Of a stretch of DNA of 64,000 nt, positions 1-7,026 are shown in pieces. Source of the stretch: Arenibaculum pallidiluteum (GTDB taxonomy: Bacteria; Pseudomonadota; Alphaproteobacteria; Azospirillales; Azospirillaceae); NCBI RefSeq assembly GCF_017355985.1, contig NZ_JAFIQU010000020.1, forward strand, positions 1 through 64,000, given 5' to 3'. A program made the position numbers and the translations under genes. Positions within the stretch are counted from its first letter, which is position 1. Each line of letters opens with the position of its first letter. The notes under the pieces are model-generated. The model was given only the letters and a program-made list of their open reading frames with translations, did no database searches and was not told the origin of the DNA.

Positions 1-82
1 GCACCACCGCAGCCCCCGCCGCAACCGGCAGAACGACCGCCGACAGGCGCTGAAAACGGGCGGGATTCGCAAATCGATGCAT
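1..82 (-). CDS. ccmC: Heme exporter protein CcmC, N-terminal fragment (cut by window edge)
   Basis: Only the first 27 codons are in the window. Reading leftward from the ATG at 80-82, the peptide starts MHRFANPARF and runs into a hydrophobic, alanine/valine-rich stretch that would be the first membrane helix. CcmC is a six-helix inner-membrane protein that presents heme to CcmE in cytochrome c maturation. The start resembles alphaproteobacterial CcmC proteins as I remember them. It follows ccmA, ccmB and a coiled-coil gene on the same strand, which supports the call. The short length keeps confidence moderate. Confidence 0.72.
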   Translation of the reverse strand, partial: MHRFANPARFQRLSAVVLPVAAGAAVV

Positions 83-201
83 GGCGGGCTGCGGCGACGT
101 CGGTTCCGGGGCTGCGCATCATATGTCGATGCGCACCGGGTTTTCGAGTCGCCGCTTGCGCGGCCCTGCCCCGCCGGCGGGTCGCGCGCCGGACCGCCGG
201 C

Positions 202-1191
202 TCAGCGCGCGGGGGCCGACTCCCCGTTGCCGGCCCCCTCGGCGGGGGCGGCCTCCGAACCGGAGGTCGCCGCGCCCTCGGCCGGTCCCGACGCCTGCCC
301 CTGTGCGTCGTTCGATGGCACCGCCGGCTGTGCCGCCAGCGCGCCGCGCGCCTGGTCCAGCGCGGCCTGCACCTCCTGGAGCTGGCGGGCATAGACGGCC
401 ACCTGCTCGGTGCGCTCGGACAGCTCGTCCGTGGCGGCGGTCAGGTTGGCGCGCGCCAGCGCCTCGCGCTGCTCGAGCGCCGCCACGCGCTCGGCCAGCG
501 AGGCGGCCTCCTGGTTCGTGCGCGCGATGCCCTCGGTAAGCCGGCCGAGCTCGGCCTCTGCCGCCGCCACCTGCTGCTGAAGGGCGGCGGCCTGGGCGGT
601 CAGCTCCTGGTTCGTGGCGGCGGTGCGCTGCAGGCTTTCGGTGGCGGCGCCCGCCTGGTCGTTCAGCCGCGCGAGCTCGTGCGTCGCGCGCTGGACGTCC
701 TCGGCCATGCGGGCGCGCCGGTCCTGCAGCTCCGCCACCTGGCCCTGCAGCGCCTCGATCGTCGCCTGCAGCTCCTGGGCAGCCTGCTGGAGCAGGCCTT
801 CGCGCTGGACCCGCTCCTCGAGCGCTGCCAGGGCCGCCACGGCCAGGTCGCGTTCCTGCGCCGCCTGCTGCAGGGCCGCGCGCTCCTGCAGGGCGGCGTC
901 GAGCTGCCCGCGCAGCTCGGCAAGCTGGGCGTCGCGCTCGCGCCCCAGGGCCTCGACGCGCGCCTGCGCCTCGCGCCCCTGGGCTGTCAGGGCCTGCACC
1001 TCGCGCTGGGCCTCGGAGGCCTGGTGCGCGGTGTAGTCGAACCGGTCCTGGAGGTCGGTCAGCCGGCGCTGCTCGCGGTTGAGCTGGATGCCCTCGACGA
1101 CCGCGATCACCAGCATCACGGCGGCCACCGCCCCCGCCGCGATGGCGGCCAGGCGCCAGCTACGGCTGCTGTCCCGGATCTCCTCGGCCAT
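202..1191 (-). CDS. Single-pass membrane coiled-coil protein inserted between ccmB and ccmC
   Basis: The product is 329 residues from ATG 1191, which has a strong GGGGGAGGA ribosome site; an in-frame start 21 bases upstream is less likely. Residues about 14-35 form one membrane helix, preceded by a short charged cytoplasmic N-terminus. Residues about 38-280 are almost entirely Glu/Gln/Ala/Leu/Arg heptads, a long coiled coil expected in the periplasm, and the last about 40 residues are low-complexity Ala/Gly/Ser/Pro. I recognise no enzymatic motif. It lies between ccmB and ccmC on the same strand, so it is probably co-transcribed with the cytochrome c maturation genes and may scaffold the complex; that role is inference. 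Coiled-coil proteins give spurious similarities, so names such as chromosome-segregation protein should not be trusted. Confidence 0.85.
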   Translation of the reverse strand: MAEEIRDSSRSWRLAAIAAGAVAAVMLVIAVVEGIQLNREQRRLTDLQDRFDYTAHQASEAQREVQALTAQGREAQARVEALGRERDAQLAELRGQLDAALQERAALQQAAQERDLAVAALAALEERVQREGLLQQAAQELQATIEALQGQVAELQDRRARMAEDVQRATHELARLNDQAGAATESLQRTAATNQELTAQAAALQQQVAAAEAELGRLTEGIARTNQEAASLAERVAALEQREALARANLTAATDELSERTEQVAVYARQLQEVQAALDQARGALAAQPAVPSNDAQGQASGPAEGAATSGSEAAPAEGAGNGESAPAR

Positions 1192-1343
1192 TCCGGTCCT
1201 CCCCCGCTGCATTCCGCCGAGTTAATCGCCGGAGGGGCCGCGAGGTGGCGCCGGACACGGGGATTAGTACCGACGCAACGCGCTGCCGCGCCCTTTCGCG
1301 CTGCATCTGCCTGCACCGTCCCCATTCGAGCTGGGTGCCGCGG

Positions 1344-2009
1344 TCACTCCAGCGCTTGGCGCAGCGCGGCCGCCCCCGCGATGGGTGCGAGCGGCAGCGT
1401 GGCCGCCAGGATGCCGCCCATCAGCAGGAGCTGGGCGCGTGCGGGAAAACCCGACAGCGCCGCATCCACGGCCGAGGCGCCGAAGATCAGGACCGGGATG
1501 TAGAGCGGCAGGATCAGCAGCGACAGCAGGACGCCGCCGCGCCGAGCGCCGAGCGTCAGCGCCGCGCCGATGGCGCCGATCAGGGACAGGGTGGGCGTGC
1601 CCACGAGCAGCGTCAGGACCAGCACGCCGAAGCCGTCGGGGTTCATGTTCAGCAGCACGGCCAGGACCGGGGCGGCGGCGATCAGAGGCAGACCGGTCAC
1701 CAGCCAGTGAGCCAGGGTCTTGCCGGCGACCACGGCCTCCAGCGGCAGCCCGCCGAGCGCCAGCAGCTCCAGGCTTCCGTCCTCGTAGTCCGCCTGGAAC
1801 AGCCGCTCCAGCGCCAGGAGCGAGGCGAGGAGCGCCGCGACCCAGATCACGCCCGCCGCGATCCGGGCAAGGATGTTGGGCTCGGGCCCGACGCCGAAGG
1901 GGAACAGCACGACGCAGAGCACGAAGAACATCACGGCGACCAGCGCATCGGCCCCCTGCCGCATGGCCAGCCGGATGTCGCGCCGGACGAGAACGAGGAA
2001 CCGGTTCAT
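1344..2009 (-). CDS. ccmB: Heme exporter protein CcmB
   Basis: Membrane subunit of the CcmAB ABC transporter of cytochrome c maturation (System I), which uses ATP to release holo-CcmE from CcmC. The 221-residue length is typical of CcmB. The sequence opens with a short basic N-terminus (MNRFLVLVRRDIRLAMRQG) and then has six hydrophobic segments through to the C-terminus. It shares four bases with the end of ccmA, giving translational coupling on the minus strand. The reverse complement of about 1192-1343 between this gene and the coiled-coil gene holds no other gene. Confidence 0.95.
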   Translation of the reverse strand: MNRFLVLVRRDIRLAMRQGADALVAVMFFVLCVVLFPFGVGPEPNILARIAAGVIWVAALLASLLALERLFQADYEDGSLELLALGGLPLEAVVAGKTLAHWLVTGLPLIAAAPVLAVLLNMNPDGFGVLVLTLLVGTPTLSLIGAIGAALTLGARRGGVLLSLLILPLYIPVLIFGASAVDAALSGFPARAQLLLMGGILAATLPLAPIAGAAALRQALE

Positions 2010-2725
2010 GCCGCCTCGCCGGGCATGCCCGCCTCGTCCCGGCCGCCGCCGTCCTCGCCGCCGTCCTCGCCACCGTCCTCGTCGTCGTCGGTCAGGACCT
2101 TCGGGGCGAAATGGTCGAGGTGGAGCGTCTCGGCCCCGGGAAGATCGATCTCGGCATGGGTCGAGACGACCACCTGGCCGCCCGCCGCGCGGTGGCCCGC
2201 GATCTCCCGCTCCAGCAGGCGCACGCCGGCGCGGTCGAGCGCGACGCTGGGCTCGTCGAGCAGCCAGAGCGGGCGCGGGGTCGCGACAACCCGCGCGAGG
2301 TTCAGCCGGCGCCGCTGCCCCGCGGAGAGATAGCGCCCGGGAACCTCGGCGATGTGGGGAACGCCCATGCGGTCCAGCGCCTCGCCGGCGACCTCACCCG
2401 GGTTGGCGGCGCCCCCCATGGCCGCCCAGAAGGACAGGTTCTCGCGGGCGGACAGGACCGGCTTCACGGCGTCGTGGTGGCCGACATAGTGGATCCGGGA
2501 CCGGTGGGCGTCGGGATCCCTGGCCACCGGCGCCCCACCCCATTCGAGACGGCCGGCGAAGGGCCGCAGCAGCCCCGCCATGAGGCGCAGCAGGCTCGAC
2601 TTGCCGCTGCCGTTCGGACCCAGCAGGACGAGCGCGGCGCCGGGGGCGACCTGGAAGTCCAGCCCTGCGAAGACGATGCGGTCGCCGCGCAGGCAGGTCA
2701 GGGCGTGGCCGGTGAAGGCGGACAT
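2006..2725 (-). CDS. ccmA: Heme exporter ATP-binding protein CcmA with acidic repeat tail
   Basis: ATPase of the CcmAB transporter in cytochrome c maturation. ABC motifs are clear: Walker A GPNGSGKS near residue 36, signature LSAGQRRRL near 133, Walker B LWLLDEP near 153 and the switch histidine in STHAE near 190. I take ATG 2725; a GTG one codon upstream is also open. The ATPase domain ends near residue 212, the usual CcmA length. About 27 extra residues follow, including an Asp/Glu/Gly run coded by three tandem copies of a 12-base unit (gaggacggcggc). The tail is unusual for the family and its role is unknown. The gene overlaps ccmB by four bases. Confidence 0.95.
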   Translation of the reverse strand: MSAFTGHALTCLRGDRIVFAGLDFQVAPGAALVLLGPNGSGKSSLLRLMAGLLRPFAGRLEWGGAPVARDPDAHRSRIHYVGHHDAVKPVLSARENLSFWAAMGGAANPGEVAGEALDRMGVPHIAEVPGRYLSAGQRRRLNLARVVATPRPLWLLDEPSVALDRAGVRLLEREIAGHRAAGGQVVVSTHAEIDLPGAETLHLDHFAPKVLTDDDEDGGEDGGEDGGGRDEAGMPGEAA

Positions 2726-2796
2726 CACGGGGCCGGATGAGGAGCGGTCATGGTCGTGCTATAGCATGGCGACGCCGCCTCCTCCAGGAGACCACC

Positions 2797-3339
2797 GTGA
2801 CCGCATCCGCGACGATCGGGACCACCATCAGACCCTGCCTGCCCGGCGACGTCGCGGCGATCCAGGCGATCTACGCGCACCACGTGCTGAACGGCGTGGC
2901 CTCCTTCGAGACCGAGGCGCCGAGCATCGAGGAGATGGCTAGCCGGCGTGACGCGGTGTTGGCGCGCGGCATGCCCTATCTGGTGGCGGAGCGGGACGGG
3001 GCGACGGTCGGCTACGCCTATGCCGGACCCTACAGGACGCGCCCGGCCTACCGCTTCACCGTCGAGAACTCCGTCTATGTCGCGCCGGGCTTCGTCGGCC
3101 AGGGGATCGGCCGAGTCCTGCTGGCGCGGCTGATCGCCGAGTGCGAGGCGCGCGGTCTGCGCCAGATGGTCGCGGTGATCGGCGACAGCGCGAACGCGGC
3201 CTCCATCGGACTGCATCAGGCCCTGGGCTTCCGCCAGGCGGGGCTGCTTCCCGCGGTGGGATTCAAGTTCGGGCGCTGGGTCGACAGCGTCCTGATGCAG
3301 CGGCCGCTCGGCGAGGCGGACACGACGCCGCCCGAGTGA
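2797..3339 (+). CDS. GNAT family N-acetyltransferase (Pat/MnaT-like)
   Basis: Predicted acetyl-CoA-dependent N-acetyltransferase of the phosphinothricin/methionine-sulfoximine acetyltransferase group, whose natural substrates are often amino-acid analogues. It has 180 residues from GTG 2797, chosen because AGGAG lies seven bases upstream; the open frame extends further back without a ribosome site. Visible family marks are the IRPCLPGD start, the SFETEAPS segment, the acetyl-CoA loop VAPGFVGQGIGR and the C-terminal LGFRQAG/VGFKFGRW motifs. It is divergent from ccmA with about 70 bases between them. The exact substrate cannot be told from sequence. Confidence 0.9.
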   Translation: MTASATIGTTIRPCLPGDVAAIQAIYAHHVLNGVASFETEAPSIEEMASRRDAVLARGMPYLVAERDGATVGYAYAGPYRTRPAYRFTVENSVYVAPGFVGQGIGRVLLARLIAECEARGLRQMVAVIGDSANAASIGLHQALGFRQAGLLPAVGFKFGRWVDSVLMQRPLGEADTTPPE

Positions 3340-3372
3340 GCCGCCGGACCGGGGATCACGCCTGCCTGCGGA

Positions 3373-3825
3373 TCATGCCTGTCTGCGGGCCCCCTGCCGC
3401 ACCTCCGCCGCGGCCGCCCTGTCGAGGGATTCCTCGGCCGCGACCAGCGCTTTGCGCAGGGTCGTCTCGCGGTAGGGTTTCTCGACGATGCCGACGGCCA
3501 GGCGCAGGGCCTCATCGGGGATCTCGCGCGCGCTGCCCGTGACGAACAGGCTCGGCACGTCGAACAGGCTGCGCAGGGCCAGCATCGCATCAATGCCGGT
3601 GATGCCGTCGGCGAGCATGACGTCGACCAGCGCCAGGTCGGGCCGGTGCCGCTCGGCCAGCCGCAGCGCCTCGGCATGATCGCGCGCGATGCCCACCACC
3701 TCGTGGCCGAGGTCGAAGAGCATCCCCTCCAGGGCGAGGGCCAGGATGGCCTGATCTTCGATGATCAGCAGACGCAAGGTGGCACGCGGCGTGGTGGTCG
3801 ACACCGAACAGCAACTGTTTCGCAC
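3373..3825 (-). CDS. Stand-alone response regulator receiver domain
   Basis: The product has 150 residues: one CheY-like receiver domain and no output domain. The acidic pair is in LLIIEDQ, the phospho-acceptor Asp is in LALVDVML (about D68), the conserved Thr is in LFVTGSA and the Lys in GIVEKPY. The start is uncertain: GTG 3825 or GTG 3804. The C-terminal 20 residues are Ala/Arg-rich and extra. No histidine kinase lies beside it; the nearest one is near 20-22 kb. Single-domain regulators of this type act through protein contacts or in phosphorelays. It converges on the GNAT gene. Confidence 0.9.
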   Translation of the reverse strand: MRNSCCSVSTTTPRATLRLLIIEDQAILALALEGMLFDLGHEVVGIARDHAEALRLAERHRPDLALVDVMLADGITGIDAMLALRSLFDVPSLFVTGSAREIPDEALRLAVGIVEKPYRETTLRKALVAAEESLDRAAAAEVRQGARRQA

Positions 3826-3913
3826 GGGATTCGGTTCCGATCCCTATCCGGATGCCGAGCGCCGTGGATGGAGGCCCAGCCGGCGCGTCCGGCCGGTCCC
3901 GAGCTGCGGACCT

Positions 3914-3954
3914 GAAAAGAAAACGGCCACCGCGGGGGGCACGTGCGGTGGCCG
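3914..3954 (-). terminator. Strong intrinsic terminator, minus strand, with no gene in front
   Basis: A perfect 10-bp stem (3924-3933 with 3945-3954, cggccaccgc/gcggtggccg) has an 11-base loop. Read on the minus strand it is followed at once by TTTTCTTTTC (3914-3923), the classic rho-independent layout. No minus-strand protein gene is recognisable between here and the plus-strand aminotransferase at 4239, so it should end a short RNA or an unseen gene. Confidence 0.75.
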
Positions 3955-4238
3955 GCAGATCCAGCGGGGGCTTGGCTGGCGGCGCCCGTGCTGGGCGCCG
4001 TGATTGGGCTTCGGTGGTCGGCTTTGCCGTCCTGCCTTGCTGCGAGGAATCTCGTTCCGAAAAGTGGCGAAAATGGGGATCGCGGCGCTACGCGGGGCGT
4101 GCCTCGGGATCAAAATGGGGGTAGGCGCGAGCCGGGAGCGGGCCGGCCACGGCAGGGCAGACCGGGCGATTTTGCAGGCGGCGTCACGCGCCCCGCCGCG
4201 GTATGGGAATGCCTCTGCCCCGCCACTGGAGACGCGCC
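3955..4238. other. Intergenic stretch, possible minus-strand small RNA
   Basis: I find no protein-coding frame with a ribosome site on either strand. On the minus strand this stretch leads into the terminator at 3914-3954 and holds a second short hairpin (ggcgcc arms near 3981-3998) and two copies of CCCCATTTT. It also carries the upstream region of the aminotransferase gene. A transcript of about 100-300 nt ending at 3914 would explain the terminator; this is inference. Confidence 0.35.
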
Positions 4239-5411
4239 ATGCGATTTTCGCCGCTCGTGAACCGGGTCGCCGGAAAGGGTGCCGCCGCCTGGGCGGTCCA
4301 CACCGATGCCATGCGCCTGCGCGGAGAGGGGCGCGACGTGATCCTGCTGACGGTGGGCGATCCCGACATGGCCGCGCCCGCGCCGGTGATCGACGCCGCC
4401 GTCGCGGCCCTGCGCGCGCGGCGGACGACCTATTCGCCGATCGTGGGCTATCCCGAGCTGCGGGCCGCCGTGGCGGCCCGCTTCGCCGCGCGCACCGGCC
4501 AGCCCTGCACCGCGGAGAACGTCGTGATGGTGCCGGGCGCGCAGGCCGGCCTCTTCTGCGCGATGCAGTGCCTGGCCGGACCGGGCGATGCGGTGCTGGG
4601 CATGGAGCCGCTCTACGCGACCTACGAGGCGGTGGCGAGGGCCGCGGGCGCGCGCCTCGACACGGTGCCGCTGCGGCCCGAGCGGGGCTTCCATCCCGAC
4701 CTGGACGCATTGGCGAAGGCCGTGACGCCGCAGACGCGGGTGCTGTGGCTGAACAGCCCGCACAACCCCACCGGCGCGGTGCTGGAGCGCGCCGAGATCG
4801 CGGCCATGTGCGACCTCGCCCGCCGGAACGACCTGTGGGTGCTCTCGGACGAGGTCTACCAGGACCTTGCCTATGCGCGGGAGCATCTCAGCCCCTGGGC
4901 GCTGCCGGGCATGGCGGAGCGAACCGTCGTCGTGTCCAGCCTGTCCAAGTCCCATGCCCTTCCCGGCTTCCGGCTTGGCTGGATCATCGGGCCCGTGGAG
5001 CTGGCGCGGCACCTCCACAACCTCGTGCTCTGCATGCTCTATGGCGGGCCGCCCTTCATCCAGGACGCGGCCCTGGTGGCGCTGACCGCCGAGCTGCCCG
5101 AGGTCGCCGGCATGGCCGAGGCCTACCGGCGGCGCGCCGCCCTCTTCGTCGAGGCCGTGGCCCCGGCACGCGGCTGCCGCGCCGCGGCTCCCGAGGGCGG
5201 CATGTTCGTGCTGCTGGACGTGCGCGGCACCGGGCTGGAGGCCGAGGCCTTCGCGCGCGGGCTGCTGGATCGGGAGGGTGTCGCGGTCCTGCCCTGCGAC
5301 GGGTTCGGCCCGAGCGCGGCGGGGCACCTGCGCATATCGCTGGCCGCACCCGACGCCGTGCTGGCCGATGCCGCGCTGCGCATCCTTCGCTTTGCGGATT
5401 CCCTGGCCTGA
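4239..5411 (+). CDS. PLP-dependent aminotransferase, arginine:pyruvate transaminase (AruH)-like
   Basis: Fold-type I class I/II aminotransferase of 390 residues from ATG 4239 (MRFSPLVNRVAG), preceded by GGAG. Key residues are visible: NSPHNPTG (Asn for the PLP ring, about N176), SDEVY (about D204/Y207), the Schiff-base lysine in SSLSKSHA (about K237) and the carboxylate-binding Arg near the C-terminus in HLRISLA. The opening segment and the SLSKSHA context look like AruH-type arginine:pyruvate transaminases, but substrate range in this group is broad. It lies upstream of an ornithine decarboxylase on the same strand, which fits arginine/ornithine metabolism; a weak terminator and a long leader separate the two, so they are probably not one simple operon. 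Confidence 0.9.
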   Translation: MRFSPLVNRVAGKGAAAWAVHTDAMRLRGEGRDVILLTVGDPDMAAPAPVIDAAVAALRARRTTYSPIVGYPELRAAVAARFAARTGQPCTAENVVMVPGAQAGLFCAMQCLAGPGDAVLGMEPLYATYEAVARAAGARLDTVPLRPERGFHPDLDALAKAVTPQTRVLWLNSPHNPTGAVLERAEIAAMCDLARRNDLWVLSDEVYQDLAYAREHLSPWALPGMAERTVVVSSLSKSHALPGFRLGWIIGPVELARHLHNLVLCMLYGGPPFIQDAALVALTAELPEVAGMAEAYRRRAALFVEAVAPARGCRAAAPEGGMFVLLDVRGTGLEAEAFARGLLDREGVAVLPCDGFGPSAAGHLRISLAAPDAVLADAALRILRFADSLA

Positions 5412-5431
5412 ATCCTGGCCCAAATCGTGGT

Positions 5432-5456
5432 CACGGATCACCCGTGGGCATTTTTT
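5432..5456 (+). terminator. Weak intrinsic terminator after the aminotransferase
   Basis: A five-pair stem (cacgg 5432-5436 with ccgtg 5442-5446) is followed after ggca by six T residues at 5451-5456. The stem is short, so read-through is likely. It lies 20 bases after the aminotransferase stop. Confidence 0.4.
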
Positions 5457-5489
5457 GGACAGGCCTATTTTTCGCTTTGATCCCCGTTC

Positions 5490-5620
5490 GATCGGGTGTA
5501 TTCGGGACGTCCGCGAGAGCACGTGCCCCTGGCCCCCACGGTTCTTCCAAGTGGGGTTATGCAACGACGAACGCGTATCCCCGACCGTCCCTTAAACAAG
5601 GCGGCGTCTTGGAGGTTACG
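5490..5620 (+). ncRNA. Structured leader of ornithine decarboxylase, speF-leader-like
   Basis: The 383 bases before the decarboxylase contain a structured, non-random segment. Visible elements are a gcacgtgc palindrome near 5518-5525 and a hairpin with arms ccccac (5534-5539) and gtgggg (5551-5556). Established knowledge: a conserved RNA called the speF leader (Rfam RF00518) sits upstream of ornithine decarboxylase genes in alphaproteobacteria. Position and gene fit that family; I could not run the covariance model, so identity and borders are approximate. Two small ORFs start within or just after this element. Confidence 0.5.
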
Positions 5621-5651
5621 ATGTTTGATGTTGTCCCCGGTGGGCCGGTGA
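5559..5651 (+). CDS. Candidate Arg-rich leader peptide upstream of ornithine decarboxylase
   Basis: A 30-codon ORF from ATG 5559 opens MQRRTRIPDR and has seven arginines in total. It starts three bases after the 3' arm of the 5534-5556 hairpin; a GGGG within that arm is the only possible ribosome site, so translation would depend on whether the hairpin forms. It overlaps the start of the next small ORF by 31 bases in another frame. An Arg-rich peptide before an ornithine decarboxylase recalls the enterobacterial SpeFL arrest peptide, but there is no sequence proof of homology. Confidence 0.3.
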   Translation: MQRRTRIPDRPLNKAASWRLRCLMLSPVGR

Positions 5652-5707
5652 TGCCCGCCCCTGCCCGAAAATCCGGCCGGTACAGTCCAGGCTCCCCGAG
5701 CGCCTGA
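5621..5707 (+). CDS. Candidate 28-aa leader ORF with strong ribosome site
   Basis: ATG 5621 is preceded by GGAGGTTACG, one of the best ribosome sites in the window, and opens 28 codons (MFDVVPGGPVM..., Pro/Gly/Ser-rich) to TGA 5705-5707, ending 87 bases before the decarboxylase start. It could be a regulatory uORF or a translated small protein. I know no homologue. Overlap with the Arg-rich ORF means translation of one would affect initiation of the other. Confidence 0.4.
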   Translation: MFDVVPGGPVMPAPARKSGRYSPGSPSA

Positions 5708-5794
5708 TCGACGCGGCGTCCGCTTTAGGCGCCGGCACGGACCGATCGACCCAACCCGCCCCGACCTGAACCTTTGTCCCTTGGGAGCCCTGGG

Positions 5795-6922
5795 ATGAAC
5801 GAGAAGATTGCTCGTTTCCTGGACGAGCGACGTCCTGCTACCCCCTGCCTCGTCCTGGACCTCGACATCGTCGAGGGGAACTATCGCGCCCTGGCCGGCG
5901 CCCTGCCTGACGCGCGGATCTATTACGCGGTGAAGGCGAATCCCGCGCCCGAGATCCTGCGCCTGCTGGTCGGGCTGGGCTCGTCCTTCGACACGGCGAG
6001 CGTCAACGAGATCGAGATGTGCCTGGAGGCCGGCGCCACGGCGGACCGCATCTCCTACGGCAACACCATCAAGAAGGAAGCCGACATCGCCCGGGCCTAC
6101 GCGCTCGGCGTGCGGCTCTACGCCTTCGACAGCATCGACGAGCTCGAGAAGATCGCCCGCTCGGCCCCGGGCTCGCGCGTGTTCTGCCGCATCCTGACCT
6201 CCGGCGAGGGCGCCGAGTGGCCGCTGTCGCGCAAGTTCGGCTGCGAGCCCGAGATGGCGCGCGCCCTGCTGCTGCAGGCGGCCTCCATGAACGTCGAGCC
6301 CTACGGCGTCAGCTTCCACGTGGGCAGCCAGCAGAAGGACGTGACCCAGTGGGACACGGCGCTGGCCCAGACGGCGCGGCTGTTCAAGGAGCTCGAGGCC
6401 CAGGGCGTCAACCTGCGCATGGTCAACCTGGGCGGCGGCTTCCCGACGCGCTACCGGACCGACGTCCCGGATTCGGGGGCCTATGGCACCGCGATCGACG
6501 AGGCGCTGCGCCGCCACTTCGGCAACCGTATCCCCGAGACGATCGTGGAGCCCGGCCGCGGCATGGTCGGCAACGCCGGCGTGATCCAGTCCGAGGTGGT
6601 GCTGATCTCGCGCAAGTCCGCCAACGACAATCGCCGCTGGGTCTATCTCGACATCGGCAAGTTCGGCGGCCTGGCCGAGACGATGGACGAGGCGATCCAG
6701 TACCCCATCAGCACCGAGCGGGCCGGCTCGGCCGAGCCGGTGATCCTGGCGGGCCCGACCTGCGACAGCGCCGACGTGCTGTACGAGAAGGCCGACTACC
6801 GGCTGCCGTCCGACCTGAAGATCGGCGACAAGGTCACGATCCACGCGGCCGGCGCCTACACGACGACCTACGCCTCGGTCGCCTTCAACGGCTTTGAGCC
6901 GCTGCGCCAGTACTGTATCTGA
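5795..6922 (+). CDS. Ornithine (lysine/ornithine) decarboxylase, fold-type III
   Basis: Converts ornithine to putrescine, the first step of polyamine synthesis, with PLP. The 375-residue product starts at ATG 5795 with GGGAG upstream; a TTG 21 bases earlier is open but lacks a site. The PLP lysine is in YYAVKANP (K48), the glycine-rich phosphate site in NLGGGFP and EPGRGM, and the cross-subunit catalytic Cys in GPTCDSAD, whose CDS motif is usual for ornithine decarboxylases. The length matches the alphaproteobacterial short ODC class. Regulation is probably at the RNA level through the long leader. A strong terminator follows. Confidence 0.95.
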   Translation: MNEKIARFLDERRPATPCLVLDLDIVEGNYRALAGALPDARIYYAVKANPAPEILRLLVGLGSSFDTASVNEIEMCLEAGATADRISYGNTIKKEADIARAYALGVRLYAFDSIDELEKIARSAPGSRVFCRILTSGEGAEWPLSRKFGCEPEMARALLLQAASMNVEPYGVSFHVGSQQKDVTQWDTALAQTARLFKELEAQGVNLRMVNLGGGFPTRYRTDVPDSGAYGTAIDEALRRHFGNRIPETIVEPGRGMVGNAGVIQSEVVLISRKSANDNRRWVYLDIGKFGGLAETMDEAIQYPISTERAGSAEPVILAGPTCDSADVLYEKADYRLPSDLKIGDKVTIHAAGAYTTTYASVAFNGFEPLRQYCI

Positions 6923-6966
6923 TTGCTGCATCTGATCCCGACGGGATCCGATCCGACAGGATCGCG

Positions 6967-7005
6967 GGGCGGGACCGGCCATGCCGGTCCCGCCCTTTTC
7001 TTTTC
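6967..7005 (+). terminator. Intrinsic terminator after ornithine decarboxylase
   Basis: A perfect 12-bp stem (6967-6978 with 6984-6995) with a five-base loop is followed by TTTTCTTTT. It separates the decarboxylase from the convergent aminotransferase that ends at 7027. Confidence 0.9.
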
Positions 7006-7026
7006 CGGTTCCTTTGTTGGGCCCGC

